Source of the DNA: Streptomyces bicolor
GTDB lineage: Bacteria > Actinomycetota > Actinomycetes > Streptomycetales > Streptomycetaceae
NCBI RefSeq assembly: GCF_000719285.1
Contig: NZ_JOFS01000021.1
Location: 56,619 to 120,618, forward strand
Length of the DNA: 64,000 nt
Direction: 5' to 3'
How positions within the stretch are numbered: the first letter of the stretch is position 1; each line of letters begins with the position of its first letter. The notes below the pieces were generated by a model that was given only the letters and a program-made list of their open reading frames with translations, was not told the DNA's origin and searched no databases. The position numbers and the translations under genes are program-made. This document shows positions 16,832 through 27,328 of the stretch, piece by piece.

Positions 16832-19819
16832 TCACTCGTTCACCCCCGGCAGCCGCTCCGCAAGCACCTCCGCGAGATGCCGCCCCCGCACCCCCGCCAA
16901 CTGCTCCAACTGCGTCCGGCAGGAAAACCCGTCCGCCAGCACCACGGCGCGCTCCTCCTCCCTGCCCGCCCCCTCCGTGCCCGAGCCGTCCGCGGCCGTC
17001 GCCTCCCGAACAGCCGGCAGCAACCGCTCCTCCGCACACGCCACCGAGACCCCGAAGTGCCCTTTCTCGAACCCGAAGTTGCCCGCGAGGCCGCAACAGC
17101 CGCCGCTCAGTTCTCCGGAGAGGCCCGCGGCCTCGCGCAACCGGCGGTCGGCCGCGTCGCCCAGCACCGCGTGCTGATGGCAGTGCGTCTGCCCGACCGC
17201 CGCCCGGTCCACGCGGGGCGGTGTCCAGTCGGGGGCGAGCCGCTCCAGGGTCTCGGCGAAGGTGAGGACGCGGTCGGCCAGGCGCCGGGCCCGTGGATCG
17301 TCGTGCAACAGTTCCGGCAGGTCCGAGCGGAGGGCCGCCGCACAGCTCGGCTCCAGGACCACCACCGGGGCGGCCGTCTCCAGAACCGGTTCCATCAGGT
17401 CGAGCGTGCGCCGCAGCACCGCACGGGCGCGGTCGAGCTGCCCGGTCGAGATGTACGTCAACCCGCAGCAGACGCGACCGCGGCCCCGGAGGAGGGACAC
17501 CGGGTCCATCGCGACGGTCGTACGGCCGCCGTCAACGCGCCCGCCACCGTCCGCCGACGCACCGTCAACCACGGCCTCCCCGCCACGACTCGCCGCACCG
17601 TCCCCCACCGGCGCCCTCCTCAACCGCACCGTGGGCGGCAGCCCCACCCGCAGTCCGGCCGCCTCCAGCACCCGTACGGCCGCCTGCCCCACGGACGGCG
17701 AGAGGTGCTCGGTGAAGGTGTCCGGCCACAGGATGACCAGCTCGCCCTCCGCGGTCTTCTCCCGCCCCTCCCACCACCGGCTGAACGTGCGCGTCGCCAG
17801 CCGCGGAATGTCCCGCTCCGGCGCGATGCCGCCGAGCCGCTTCGCCGCCCACGCCAACGGCCGTACGGCGGTCAGGGCGTTGACCAGCGACGCCGTACGC
17901 GTGCGTGCCACCAGGCGCAGCCACTGCGGCAGCCGGCCCATGCTGTAGTGCGCGGCGGGACGGCGGCGCCCCTCGTAGTGGTGGTGCAGGAACTCCGCCT
18001 TGTACGTGGCCATGTCGACCTCGACCGGGCAGTCGGACCGGCAGCCCTTGCAGGACAGGCACAGGTCCAGCGCGTCGCGCACCTCGGTCGAGCGCCACCC
18101 GTCGGTCACCAGTTCCCCGGCGAGCATCTCGTGCAGCAGCCGGGCACGCCCGCGCGTGGAGTGCTCCTCCTCGCCGGTGGCCCGGAAGGACGGGCACATG
18201 ACGGCGGGGCCGGTCACCGACGTCGTACGGCACTTCGCGACCCCGACGCAGCGCCGTACGGCCGCCGAGAAGTCCCCGCCGTCGGCCGGGTACCCGAAGG
18301 CCACGGCCACCGGCTTCCCGGGCAGCACCGCGAACCGGAGGTTCGCGTCCAGGGGTGCCGGGCGCACCAGCATTCCCGGATTGAGCAGGTCGTCGGGGTC
18401 CCACACCCCCTTCGCCCGCTCGAAGAGACGGACCATCTCCGCCCCGTACATCTTCGGCAGCAGCTCGGCCCGCGCCTGCCCGTCCCCGTGCTCCCCGGAG
18501 AGCGAGCCCCCGTGCGCCACGACGACGTCGGCGAGTTCCTCCGAGAAGCGCCGGAAGCGGCCGATGCCCGCCTGCGTCAGCAGGTCGAAGTCGATACGGA
18601 CGTGGATGCAGCCGTCCCCGAAGTGCCCGTACGGCGTCCCGCGCAGCCCGTGTGCGGTCATGAGCGCGCGGAAGTCCCGCAGATACGCGCCGAGCCGTTC
18701 GGGCGGCACCGCGCAGTCCTCCCAGCCGGGCCACGCCTCCCTGCCGTCCGGCATCCGGGTCGCCGTACCGCTCGCGTCCTCCCGGATGCGCCACAGTGCC
18801 CGCTGCCCGGCCGGATCGGTCACGACCAACCCGTCGACGACATCGGCGGCCCGCACGATCGCCTCCGCACGCGCGCGTGCCTCTCCCTCGGACTCCCCGC
18901 CCGTCTCCACGAACAGCCAGGCCCCGCCCCTCGGCAGGGCGGCCGAGGCCGCCTCGGGCACCAGGTCCTGCGCCATGCCCTCCACCGTCAGCGGGCCGTA
19001 GGTCAGCAGCCCGGCCGCCGCCTCCGCGGCCGCGCTCTCGTCGGCGTACGCCAGCACGGCGAGCGCACGCGCGCGTGGCGCCTCGACGAGGCGTACGACC
19101 GCCTCGGTGAGGATGCCGAGGGTGCCCTCGCTGCCGCAGAAGGAGCGGGCGACGTCGGCGCCGTTCTCGGGCAGCAGCGCGTCGAGTGCGTACCCCGAGA
19201 TGCGGCGGGGCAGTTCGGGGAAGCCGGTCCGCAGCCGGGCCAACTCCCCCTCGGCCAACTCCCGCAGCCCCTGCGGCGCCCCGGCCCACTCCTTTCCCAG
19301 CCGCAGCCGCTCCCCGCGCGCGGTGATCACGTCCAGCTCGCGCACACTGTCCGCGGTGGTCCCCCATGCCACCGAGTGCGAGCCGCAGGAGTTGTTGCCG
19401 ATCATCCCGCCGAGAGTGCAGCGGCTGTGGGTGGAGGGGTCGGGGCCGAAGCGCAGGCCGTGCGGGGCGGCGGCGTCCTGGAGGCGGTCGAGGACGAGGC
19501 CAGGTTGGACGACGGCGGTGCGGGTCCCGGGGTCCAGCGACACGACCTTGTTCATGTGCCGGGTGAAGTCCAGAACGACGCCGGTGCCGGTGGCCTGTCC
19601 CGCGATCGAGGTACCCCCGCCGCGCGCCACGACCGGCACCATGTGGTTCCGGCACACCTCCAGCACGGCTGCGATGTCGTCGGCGTCATGTGGTGCGACC
19701 ACACCGAGGGGGACACGCCGGTAGTTGGACGCGTCCATGGTGACCAGCGCCCGGGAAGTGGCGTCGAACCCGACCTCGCCCCGGACGGCCCTGCGCAGCT
19801 CCGCCTCTAGTTCCGACAT
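16832..19819 (-). CDS. FAD-linked oxidase / Fe-S oxidoreductase fusion (995 aa)
   Basis: The N-terminal PCMH-type FAD domain (PVVARGGGTSIAGQATGTGVV, FGPDPSTHSRCTLGGMIGNN) is followed by a GlcD-type FAD-linked oxidase C-terminal domain with SGEHGDGQAR. A ferredoxin-like Fe-S motif CLSCKGCRSDCPVEVD comes next, then a C-terminal CCG domain with CCGLTYISTGQL and GGCCGLAGNFGFEKGHFGV. This D-lactate/2-hydroxyglutarate dehydrogenase-like layout (GlcD fused to GlcF-like parts) oxidises a 2-hydroxyacid and hands electrons to a quinone or other carrier. It is not split as in GlcDEF. The ATG at 19819 is used; an in-frame TTG at 19831 is possible. The substrate is not fixed by sequence. Confidence 0.87.
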   Translation of the reverse strand: MSELEAELRRAVRGEVGFDATSRALVTMDASNYRRVPLGVVAPHDADDIAAVLEVCRNHMVPVVARGGGTSIAGQATGTGVVLDFTRHMNKVVSLDPGTRTAVVQPGLVLDRLQDAAAPHGLRFGPDPSTHSRCTLGGMIGNNSCGSHSVAWGTTADSVRELDVITARGERLRLGKEWAGAPQGLRELAEGELARLRTGFPELPRRISGYALDALLPENGADVARSFCGSEGTLGILTEAVVRLVEAPRARALAVLAYADESAAAEAAAGLLTYGPLTVEGMAQDLVPEAASAALPRGGAWLFVETGGESEGEARARAEAIVRAADVVDGLVVTDPAGQRALWRIREDASGTATRMPDGREAWPGWEDCAVPPERLGAYLRDFRALMTAHGLRGTPYGHFGDGCIHVRIDFDLLTQAGIGRFRRFSEELADVVVAHGGSLSGEHGDGQARAELLPKMYGAEMVRLFERAKGVWDPDDLLNPGMLVRPAPLDANLRFAVLPGKPVAVAFGYPADGGDFSAAVRRCVGVAKCRTTSVTGPAVMCPSFRATGEEEHSTRGRARLLHEMLAGELVTDGWRSTEVRDALDLCLSCKGCRSDCPVEVDMATYKAEFLHHHYEGRRRPAAHYSMGRLPQWLRLVARTRTASLVNALTAVRPLAWAAKRLGGIAPERDIPRLATRTFSRWWEGREKTAEGELVILWPDTFTEHLSPSVGQAAVRVLEAAGLRVGLPPTVRLRRAPVGDGAASRGGEAVVDGASADGGGRVDGGRTTVAMDPVSLLRGRGRVCCGLTYISTGQLDRARAVLRRTLDLMEPVLETAAPVVVLEPSCAAALRSDLPELLHDDPRARRLADRVLTFAETLERLAPDWTPPRVDRAAVGQTHCHQHAVLGDAADRRLREAAGLSGELSGGCCGLAGNFGFEKGHFGVSVACAEERLLPAVREATAADGSGTEGAGREEERAVVLADGFSCRTQLEQLAGVRGRHLAEVLAERLPGVNE

Positions 19820-19928
19820 ACGTCCACTCAATCAGCCCGCCCGGGTTCAAGGGCGAGATCGGCCCGCCGCCTGCCGAAACGCCGTCTCACCCGACGGACG
19901 AGGTTTCACCCAGGTTTCCCCCACCCGC

Positions 19929-21059
<1,131 letters not shown>

Positions 21060-21082
21060 CCGCTTCTGCAGCGACGTAACGG

Positions 21083-21116
21083 AAGGGCGCCCGGCGGATG
21101 ACCGCGGGGCGCCCTT
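21083..21116 (+). terminator. Rho-independent-type hairpin after serC
   Basis: AAGGGCGCCC (21083-21092) and GGGCGCCCTT (21107-21116) form a perfect 10-bp stem with a 14-base loop, 24 bases past the serC stop. It also precedes the convergent acetyltransferase stop (21128), so it can serve both directions. Confidence 0.85.
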
Positions 21117-21127
21117 CGCGCGTCGGC

Positions 21128-21679
21128 TCAACCGGACGACGACGTGACCGAGGACCACACGCCGAACCACTGCTCGGCGCCGTACTCCTCGAACCGCTCA
21201 ACCTCGGTGAACCCCAGCTTCGCCGCGAGGCGCATCGCGCGGTCGTTGGCGGTCTGGGTACAGAGCACCACCGGCTCGCCGGGAAGCGCGCCGGCGAACC
21301 AGTCGAGTGCCGCCGCGCACGCCTCGGCGGCGTACCCGCGGCCCCACACCCCGGGCAGCAACAGGTAGCCGAGCTCGGCCTCCCCGCCCTCCGGACGAAC
21401 GTGACCCGGACGTTCCGCGTCGCGCCGATCGAGCGTGATCATGCCGATCATCGCTCCGTCGAGCTCGATCACGAACAGGCCGAAACGCCGCCCGGGCACC
21501 TCAGGCATCGCACGTTCGAGCTCATCACGCGGTCGAGGACCACCGATGTAGGTGCCCACCTCCGCCGATGCGAACAACTCGACGAACGCCGCACGGTCCC
21601 TGGCCTCGGACTCGCGGAGCACAAGCCGTTCGGTCGTTATCGGGGCAGGCGGCCAGGAGACGGATCCGAGTTGGGTCAT
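21128..21679 (-). CDS. GNAT-family N-acetyltransferase, RimJ/RimL type (183 aa)
   Basis: Acetyl-CoA-dependent transferase. PITTERLVLRESEARDRAAF is the characteristic RimJ-like start. The acetyl-CoA binding loop is in LGYLLLPGVWGRGYAAEACAA (V/A sites around residues 112-130), followed by TQTANDRAMRLAAKLGFTEVERF. No ribosome-binding site is strong; the ATG at 21679 is chosen because the protein start matches the family. The open frame continues upstream to 21847 without recognisable sequence. The acceptor (protein N terminus, antibiotic or metabolite) is unknown. Confidence 0.85.
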   Translation of the reverse strand: MTQLGSVSWPPAPITTERLVLRESEARDRAAFVELFASAEVGTYIGGPRPRDELERAMPEVPGRRFGLFVIELDGAMIGMITLDRRDAERPGHVRPEGGEAELGYLLLPGVWGRGYAAEACAAALDWFAGALPGEPVVLCTQTANDRAMRLAAKLGFTEVERFEEYGAEQWFGVWSSVTSSSG

Positions 21680-21884
21680 GGCGGGAAAACTAACGCACGC
21701 CCCGCAATGGGCGGACCGATCAGCTCCGGACGCCCTTCGTCGTACGAAGTCCGAGGCCTCACTCCCGACGAACAGATCCTCGGCGGTCTCGACGGTCAGG
21801 GAACGGTCGAACCAGGCCCCCAGCAACTCCAGGTCGACGCAGGCCATGTCCCGCTCCCGGACGGACTCGGAGACTCATACGGCG

Positions 21885-22706
21885 TCACCGGCTCAGCTTC
21901 TGGAACCTTCGCACCGCGAGCGGCAAGAAGATCGCCGTGAGGATCACCGGCCACACCCCCGCCATCAGCAGCGCGTGCTGCTCGACCCAGGAGTCACCGC
22001 CGCCGACCGGCGTACCGAACAGGTCACGCGCGGCAGCCGCCGTCGACGAGATCGGGTTCCAGGCCGCCACCCAGCCCAGCCAGTCCGGCATCAGCTGCGG
22101 CGCGACGAAGATGCTGGAGATCATCGTGAGCGGGAAGGCGACGGCGAACAGACCGCCCGCGGCCTCCGGGTTGGGGACCAGCAGGCCCAGCCACACCCCG
22201 ATCCAGATCAGCGCGAACCGCAGCCACAGCAGCAGACCGAAGGCGCCGAGGAAGCCCCACCCGCCGTCCGGCCGCCAGCCCATCGCGAAGGCGGTCAGCA
22301 TCATGATCGCCAACTCCGCGCAGGCGGCGAGCAGATCGGTGATCCCGCGCCCGGCGACCACCGCGGACGAGGCCATGGGCATGGACCGGAAACGGTCGAT
22401 GACGCCCTTGGTCGAGTCGTAGACGACGAGCGTCGCGGTGTTGATGAAGCCGAACGCCATCGTCATCACGAACATGCCCGGCATCAGGAAGTCCTTGTAG
22501 TCCCCGCCGCCGGGCACCTTCATGGCGCTGCCGAAGACATAGCCGTAGAGGAGGACGGAGAGGATCGGGAAGCCCAACTGCCAGGCGATGTTGACCGGTT
22601 GGCGCTGGTAGTGGGTCAGGCCGCGGCGGACGATGTTCCAGACGTCGGCGAGGGTCCAGTACAGGCGGCCGCGCGCGGCCGGGACGGTGAGGTCTACGGC
22701 GGTCAT
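21885..22706 (-). CDS. ABC-2 type permease, DrrB-like (273 aa)
   Basis: Membrane subunit of a DrrAB-type exporter with six predicted helices. It carries the ABC-2 permease/DrrB profile: [14 protein letters not shown], the middle block [23 protein letters not shown] (family signature around residues 99-121), and the terminal helix ending RRFQKLSR. Its ATG overlaps the stop of the ATP-binding gene (ATGA), so the two are translated together. Efflux of a hydrophobic drug or a lipid is the expected job. It is negatively controlled, by inference, by the divergent TetR protein at 23799. Confidence 0.9.
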   Translation of the reverse strand: MTAVDLTVPAARGRLYWTLADVWNIVRRGLTHYQRQPVNIAWQLGFPILSVLLYGYVFGSAMKVPGGGDYKDFLMPGMFVMTMAFGFINTATLVVYDSTKGVIDRFRSMPMASSAVVAGRGITDLLAACAELAIMMLTAFAMGWRPDGGWGFLGAFGLLLWLRFALIWIGVWLGLLVPNPEAAGGLFAVAFPLTMISSIFVAPQLMPDWLGWVAAWNPISSTAAAARDLFGTPVGGGDSWVEQHALLMAGVWPVILTAIFLPLAVRRFQKLSR

Positions 22707-23710
22707 GCGACGGCCCCCTTGCCGGTCTTGTTGCTGCTCTTGTTGCCGGTCTTCTCGTCGGTTTCGGTGCGGTGTCCGGTCAGCCGCAGGAACACGTCGT
22801 CGAGGCTCGGCCTGCGCAGCCCGATGTCCTCGACCTGGACGCCCTCGTCCTGGAGCGTGCGGGCGACCTCCGTCAGGGCGGACACCCGGTCGAGCACGGG
22901 CGCGTGCACCCGCGACTCGCTCTCGTCCGACTCCGGTTCGCCGTCGGAGACCCGGGCCACGACCTTCACCACGCGCGGGATGTCGGCCCGCTCGGCGACC
23001 ACGACCTCGATACGGTCGCCGCCGACGAGGTTCTTCAGCCCGTCGGGGGTGTCGTCGGCGATGGCGCGGCCCTGGTCGATGACGGTGATGTGCGAGGCCA
23101 GCTTGTCGGCCTCCTCCAGGTACTGGGTGGTCAGCAGTACGGTCGTGCCGCCGGCCACCAACGCCCGTACGGACTCCCAGACTTCGCCCCGGCTGCGGGG
23201 GTCGAGCCCCGTCGTCGGCTCGTCGAGGAACAGGACGGCCGGGGCGAGGATCATCGACGCCGCGAGGTCGAGGCGGCGCCGCATGCCGCCGCTGTAGCCG
23301 CCGACGCCCTTGTCGGCGGCGTCGGTGAGGTCGAACTGCTCCAGCAGCTCGACGGCCCGCAGCTTGGCCCGCCGGCCGCCGAGATGGAAGAGCCGGCCGA
23401 ACATCTCCAGGTTCTGCCGGCCGGTGAGCACCTCGTCCACCGCCGCGTACTGCCCGGTGAGGCCGATGCGTGCCCGCACCTCGCGCGGCCGCCGGGCCAC
23501 GTCCAGGCCGGCCACGGTCGCCCGGCCGCCGTCCAGCCGGATCAGCGTGGACAGGATGCGTACGGCGGTGGTCTTGCCGGCGCCGTTCGGCCCGAGCAGG
23601 CCGTGCACCGTTCCCTCGCGGACGGCCAGGTCGAAGCCGTCGAGGGCGCGTTTGTCGCCGTAGCGCTTCTCCAGGCCCTCGGCCCGTACCGCGTATCCGT
23701 CGTCCGTCAT
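22703..23710 (-). CDS. ABC transporter ATP-binding protein, DrrA family (335 aa)
   Basis: ATPase driving the DrrB-like permease. Walker [10 protein letters not shown] (about residues 39-47), ABC signature YSGGMRRRL, Walker [13 protein letters not shown] and H-loop in [16 protein letters not shown] are all intact. The DrrA-type C-terminal domain [17 protein letters not shown] follows, with an unusual 20-residue Lys/Asn/Ser/Thr-rich tail beyond it. The daunorubicin-resistance subfamily exports antibiotics or lipids. The start at 23710 lies 24 bases from the first of two operator-like repeats shared with the divergent TetR gene. Confidence 0.93.
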   Translation of the reverse strand: MTDDGYAVRAEGLEKRYGDKRALDGFDLAVREGTVHGLLGPNGAGKTTAVRILSTLIRLDGGRATVAGLDVARRPREVRARIGLTGQYAAVDEVLTGRQNLEMFGRLFHLGGRRAKLRAVELLEQFDLTDAADKGVGGYSGGMRRRLDLAASMILAPAVLFLDEPTTGLDPRSRGEVWESVRALVAGGTTVLLTTQYLEEADKLASHITVIDQGRAIADDTPDGLKNLVGGDRIEVVVAERADIPRVVKVVARVSDGEPESDESESRVHAPVLDRVSALTEVARTLQDEGVQVEDIGLRRPSLDDVFLRLTGHRTETDEKTGNKSSNKTGKGAVA

Positions 23711-23733
23711 GAGTCCCCCTTCCGATTAACTGA

Positions 23734-23767
23734 GTACAGCGTACCCGATTGCGCGTACACCGTACCC
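23734..23767. promoter_or_regulatory. Two 13-bp operator-like direct repeats between drrA-like and tetR genes
   Basis: GTACAGCGTACCC (23734-23746) and GTACACCGTACCC (23755-23767) differ at one base, start exactly 21 bp apart (two helical turns), and each contains GTAC-NNC-GTAC symmetry. They fill the divergent promoter region and are the likely sites of the adjacent TetR repressor. The spacing suggests two dimers on the same DNA face. Confidence 0.7.
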
Positions 23768-23798
23768 AGTTTTTTCTGGAGGACTTAAGCTGAACCAC

Positions 23799-24578
23799 AT
23801 GACGAGCGGCAAGGGCGGCACCAGCGGTACGGAGACCAGCGGCAGCGGCGACATCGCGCGCACTCTGGAGCTACTGTGGGAGACGGGCCGGCGGCCCAGC
23901 CGCGGGCCCAAGCCGACACTCACCCTTGACCAGATCGTGGAAGCGGCCGTCCGGGTCGCGGACGCGGAGGGCCTGGAGTCGGTGTCGATGCGCCGGGTCG
24001 CCGCCGAGCTAGGCACCGGCACGATGTCGCTGTACCGCTACGTTCCCGGCAAGGGCGAGCTGCTGGACCTGATGCTGGACCGTGTCCAGCGCCCCTCGGA
24101 GAACCCGGCGGACCTGGGCGACGGCAGCTGGCGCTCGGCGCTGGAGGCCCTGGGCCGCGCGACCCTCGACCTCTACCGCCGCCACCCCTGGCTGCTCCAG
24201 GTCAACCAGTCCCGCCCGATCCTGGGCCCGAGCGCCATGGACGGCATGGAGAAGGTGCTGGCCCGTATCAAGCCGATGGGCCTGTCCGACCCGGAGCTGG
24301 TCTCGGCGATCATCATGATCGACGGGTACGTCGTCGGGGCCGCGCGCACCCAGCTGTACCACCAGGAGGCGGAGCGCCGGACGGGCCTGACGGACGCGGA
24401 GTTCTGGGAGGCCCAGACCCCGATGCTGGAGAAGGTCCTGGCCTCCGGCCGCTACCCCCTCATGGCCTCCCTCGACGAGAACACCTGGGGCCCCGACTTC
24501 GACCACTTCGAGTTCGGGCTGCAGCGGATCCTGGACGGGCTCGAGGCGTTCGTCGCCCGGCGCGCGGACGAGACATAG
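23799..24578 (+). CDS. TetR-family regulator with TetR_C_1-type domain (259 aa)
   Basis: The helix-turn-helix lies at about residues 55-100 ([23 protein letters not shown]), and a long C-terminal ligand domain resembles tetracycline-repressor-type drug sensors ([24 protein letters not shown]). A disordered Gly/Ser/Thr N-terminal tail precedes the DNA-binding part. It is divergent from the DrrAB exporter genes with two operator-like repeats between, the standard layout for a repressor released by the exported drug. The nearest Shine-Dalgarno (GGAGGA, 23778-23783) is 15 bases from the ATG, longer than ideal. A 19-bp tandem duplication covers the stop codon (24564-24601). Confidence 0.9.
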   Translation: MTSGKGGTSGTETSGSGDIARTLELLWETGRRPSRGPKPTLTLDQIVEAAVRVADAEGLESVSMRRVAAELGTGTMSLYRYVPGKGELLDLMLDRVQRPSENPADLGDGSWRSALEALGRATLDLYRRHPWLLQVNQSRPILGPSAMDGMEKVLARIKPMGLSDPELVSAIIMIDGYVVGAARTQLYHQEAERRTGLTDAEFWEAQTPMLEKVLASGRYPLMASLDENTWGPDFDHFEFGLQRILDGLEAFVARRADET

Positions 24579-24683
24579 ACACGCGGACGAGACACGGACA
24601 CGGCGACCGCGGCCGTTTCAGGAACGCGCCGTCGACGACTCGGCAGCGCTTCGTGTCCGGCGTCGCACCGCACGATCAGCCGG

Positions 24684-25661
24684 TCACCGCCGTCGCAGCA
24701 GCCTCCGCAACCCGAACAGCACGACACACGCGACGACCACCGCGACCGCGCCGACCTTGATGTCGCCGCTCGGGCCGTCACTGCCGTCGCCGTCGCCGGA
24801 AGAGGCCGAACTGCCGCCGCCCGAGGAGGAGTCGGAGGACCCGGCGGCCTGCGGGGCGTCCTGGGCCACCACCGCGCTGTTGGCTCCCTCGCTGCCGAGC
24901 ATGAGCTTGGTGCCGTCGGGTGAGTAACTGGCGGACTCCCCCTGGCCGAGGGGCACGCTGATGCGCTCCAGCCGCTTCAGCTTGCCGCCGTTCCAGTCGT
25001 AGGCGACACCGCCGAAGTAGCCGCGTACGGCGAGGGTCCGCCCGTCCGGGGAGAAGGCGGCGTCGGTGGCCCACAGGTCGACCGGGGTGATGGGCTTGAA
25101 GACGTTCGTGCCGGAGGGGGAAAGCTCGGCCGGTGCCTCGTAGAGGTGCCCGCCGTCCTCCTGCTTGTCGATGATGTAGACGCGCCCGGTCTTGGGGTGC
25201 ACCACGAGCGACTCGGCGTCGCGGGGCCCGTCGGAGTACTTCACCACGTACTGCGTGGCGCGGACCGACTGGTCCTTGAGCTGCTTCGGCTCGGGCAGCC
25301 GGTAGACCCACACGTACGGCCACTCCACCCCGTCGTTGTCGCCGATGTCGCCGACGTAGATCTCGTTGCCGGGCCCGATGGCGATCGCCTCCACGTCGCG
25401 CGGGGTGCCCACGCCGGTCATGGTGATCGTCGCGACGGTCTCGCCGGTGGCGCTGTCGACGGCGTAGAGGTAGGCGCCCTCGTCCTGGTCGTTGTGCGTC
25501 CAGTAGATGCCCGGGTGCTGACGGGAGGCGGCCAGGCCGCTGGACTCCGTGATGCGGGGGTCCTTGATCGTGAAGTCCTCGTTCCCGTCGGCGGCGGAGG
25601 CGGGCAGGGTGAGCGCTCCGGTGAGGAGGACCCCGGCGAGGATGGCGAGCGGTCGGCGCAT
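24684..25661 (-). CDS. Membrane-anchored secreted beta-propeller-like protein (325 aa)
   Basis: The signal peptide (RPLAILAGVLLTGALTLPASAADG) is followed by about 230 residues with repeated blade-like strands (GIYWTHNDQDEGAYLYAVDSATGETV, RVYIIDKQEDGGHLYEAPAE, DAAFSPDGRTLAVRGYFG, SASYSPDGTKLMLGSEG). A Ser/Gly/Asp linker and a single C-terminal helix with basic end (VGAVAVVVACVVLFGLRRLLRRR) complete it. It is anchored on the outside of the cell. The fold looks like a WD40/NHL or esterase-like propeller, but no catalytic residues can be assigned. It stands alone and its function is unknown. Confidence 0.78.
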   Translation of the reverse strand: MRRPLAILAGVLLTGALTLPASAADGNEDFTIKDPRITESSGLAASRQHPGIYWTHNDQDEGAYLYAVDSATGETVATITMTGVGTPRDVEAIAIGPGNEIYVGDIGDNDGVEWPYVWVYRLPEPKQLKDQSVRATQYVVKYSDGPRDAESLVVHPKTGRVYIIDKQEDGGHLYEAPAELSPSGTNVFKPITPVDLWATDAAFSPDGRTLAVRGYFGGVAYDWNGGKLKRLERISVPLGQGESASYSPDGTKLMLGSEGANSAVVAQDAPQAAGSSDSSSGGGSSASSGDGDGSDGPSGDIKVGAVAVVVACVVLFGLRRLLRRR

Positions 25662-25790
25662 GCCCTCAAGCCTGCCATCCGGCCTGATGATTCGGCGGCG
25701 GAGTGGGCAGGGGGATGAATTCCCGGGGCGTGGCAGGCTTCACACCCCACGGGCCCCTACCGCCGGGTAGCGATCGTCCATCATGAGCGG

Positions 25791-26474
25791 ATGCTCAGGT
25801 TCATGCCCGTCGGCGACTCCATGACCATCGGCAGCGCCGGCGAACACACATGGCGCTACCGCATGTGGCAGCACCTGCGTGAGACGTACGGCGGTCCCTT
25901 CGCCCTCGTCGGCCCGCGCGAGACGCTGTACGACAAGGCGACGGACGAGCCGACGTCGTACGAGTACGCCGCCGACTGCGACCCGGCCTTCCCCCGCGCC
26001 CACCTCGCCGGCTGGGGCGAGGGCTGGCTGCACATGGCACCGCTGATCGGGGATGCGGTGCGGTCGTGCCGGGCGGATGTGCTGCTGGTGTCGCTGGGCC
26101 TGATCGACCTGGGGTTCTATACGAACGCGGCACAGACGGCGGAGAACGTGCGCGGCTTCGTCGCCGGGGCGCGGTCGGCGAACCCTCGGGTGCGGATCGT
26201 CGTGCTCCCGGTGATCCCGAATGTGCGCGCCGAGTCGGAAACGCTGTTCGCCGCCGAGGTGGCCCGCTTCAACGAGTTGCTGGCGAAGGCGGTCGCCGAC
26301 CTGGACGAGCCGCGCTCGCCCCTGCTCCTGGCTTCCCCTCCCCCGTCGTACGACATCCACCTCGACACGTACGACGGCACCCACCCGAACGCGAGCGGGG
26401 AGCACAAGATCGCGGAGGCGTTCGCGGAGGCGATTCATCAGGCGTGGGATCTGGGCGGGCCCTACGCCATCTGA
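25791..26474 (+). CDS. SGNH/GDSL-family hydrolase (227 aa)
   Basis: Block I is MPVGDSMTIG with the nucleophile Ser at about residue 10; the final block DGTHPNASGEHKIAEAF supplies the Asp-X-X-His pair. The intermediate block LLVSLGLIDLGF occupies the position of the family's Gly-X-Asn-Asp motif in altered form. No signal peptide is present, so it is probably cytoplasmic. It is likely an esterase, lipase or carbohydrate deacetylase; the substrate is unknown. The start codon could be 25791 or 25803. The stop lies 13 bases from the convergent nucleotidyltransferase gene. Confidence 0.83.
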   Translation: MLRFMPVGDSMTIGSAGEHTWRYRMWQHLRETYGGPFALVGPRETLYDKATDEPTSYEYAADCDPAFPRAHLAGWGEGWLHMAPLIGDAVRSCRADVLLVSLGLIDLGFYTNAAQTAENVRGFVAGARSANPRVRIVVLPVIPNVRAESETLFAAEVARFNELLAKAVADLDEPRSPLLLASPPPSYDIHLDTYDGTHPNASGEHKIAEAFAEAIHQAWDLGGPYAI

Positions 26475-26487
26475 CGGCCGGGTCCGA

Positions 26488-27237
26488 CTACGCGGGTCGG
26501 CTCTCGATGGCCCGGACGAGGAAGTCGGCGCAGGGACGGACCCCGGGGAGCAGCCCGTCGTCCCAGCGCTCCTCCTCGTGGCCGAGATAGACGTCTCTGG
26601 CATGCGCCAGGACCGCCCGGTGCTCGGCGGGGAGCCGCATGAGGGCCCAGTCGGCGGCGGCGTCCTTGGAGCGGATGACCCCGGTCGCCAGGGTGGTCCA
26701 GATCCGCGCGAGCGTCAGCAGCACGTTACGGGTGTCGGTGTCCAACTCGCCGACCAGCTCCGGCACTCCGGCGACGATCGCGCGCCGCAGGTCCTCGTGC
26801 GGGACGGGGTCGAGGACGTCGGCGGGTGGGGGACCGTACAGCGGGGCGTTGGCGAGCAGCACCATGGTGAGGAGCGGGGCGAGGTCGGGGCTGGGCTCGG
26901 GGGCGGGGGTGACGCCGCGCTCGTAGTCGGCGCGGAGCCATTCGCCGTAGAGGAAGTCGCGGGTGGGCGGGTAGCGCCAGGGCCGTACGTCGTCCTGTAC
27001 GACGACGATGAGCTCGACGGGGCGGGAGCCGCCGCCGGACACCCTCAGCAACTCCTCGACGAGGGCATGGCGTTGGACCTCGGTGGTGCGCTCGCGTACG
27101 ACGACCAGGACGTCGATGTCGCTGTGGGGGCGGAGTCCGCCGAGGGTGGCTGAGCCGTGGAGGTAGACGCCGAGGATGGTGGGGCCGAGGGTGCGGTGGA
27201 GGAGGGGGAGAAGGGGCTGGGTGTCCGGGGCGGGCAT
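26488..27237 (-). CDS. Aminoglycoside nucleotidyltransferase-like protein, AadA/ANT(3'') family (249 aa)
   Basis: The nucleotidyltransferase core GVYLHGSATLGGLRPHSDID carries the Gly-Ser and Asp-X-Asp metal-binding residues (about residues 23-42). The C-terminal helical half resembles the DUF4111/AadA C-terminal domain (LLTLARIWTTLATGVIRSKD, AEHRAVLAHARDVYLG). Enzymes of this type adenylylate streptomycin or spectinomycin. Chromosomal Streptomyces copies are common and not always active as resistance factors. Start ATG at 27237. Its promoter region adjoins that of the Uma2 gene at 27329 (divergent). Confidence 0.85.
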   Translation of the reverse strand: MPAPDTQPLLPLLHRTLGPTILGVYLHGSATLGGLRPHSDIDVLVVVRERTTEVQRHALVEELLRVSGGGSRPVELIVVVQDDVRPWRYPPTRDFLYGEWLRADYERGVTPAPEPSPDLAPLLTMVLLANAPLYGPPPADVLDPVPHEDLRRAIVAGVPELVGELDTDTRNVLLTLARIWTTLATGVIRSKDAAADWALMRLPAEHRAVLAHARDVYLGHEEERWDDGLLPGVRPCADFLVRAIESRPA

Positions 27238-27252
27238 GTGAGGTTCCTCTCG

Positions 27253-27328
27253 GTGTCCCGGTCACTGTGCGTATCGTTGTACTGCGCGGCTGCACCTGTC
27301 CGTGGGGCAGCCGGGGAGGAGCGCCACG
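27253..27328 (+). promoter_or_regulatory. Conserved leader of Uma2 gene 1, with hairpin before the ribosome site
   Basis: These 76 bases match 34568-34643 ahead of the second Uma2 gene with about five differences. GGCTGC (27288-27293) pairs with GCAGCC (27307-27312), and CAC with GTG inside, just before the Shine-Dalgarno sequence GGGGAGGAG. The shared leader suggests common control of the two genes. Confidence 0.7.

Noticed and set aside
15347..19810. A 1487-codon plus-strand frame
   Set aside because: Antisense to the FemX-like and FAD/Fe-S oxidoreductase genes; low-complexity His/Arg/Pro composition, no domain.
21680..21847. N-terminal extension of the GNAT protein to 21847
   Set aside because: The extension has no family similarity and the protein start at 21679 matches RimJ-like enzymes; possibly remnant sequence but not supportable.
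24564..24601. 19-bp tandem duplication at the TetR stop codon as a regulatory site
   Set aside because: Two copies with two mismatches overlapping coding sequence are most simply a slippage duplication.
26488..27237. AadA-like gene as an acquired resistance cassette
   Set aside because: No integron attC, transposase or base composition change; it is like ordinary chromosomal Streptomyces copies.
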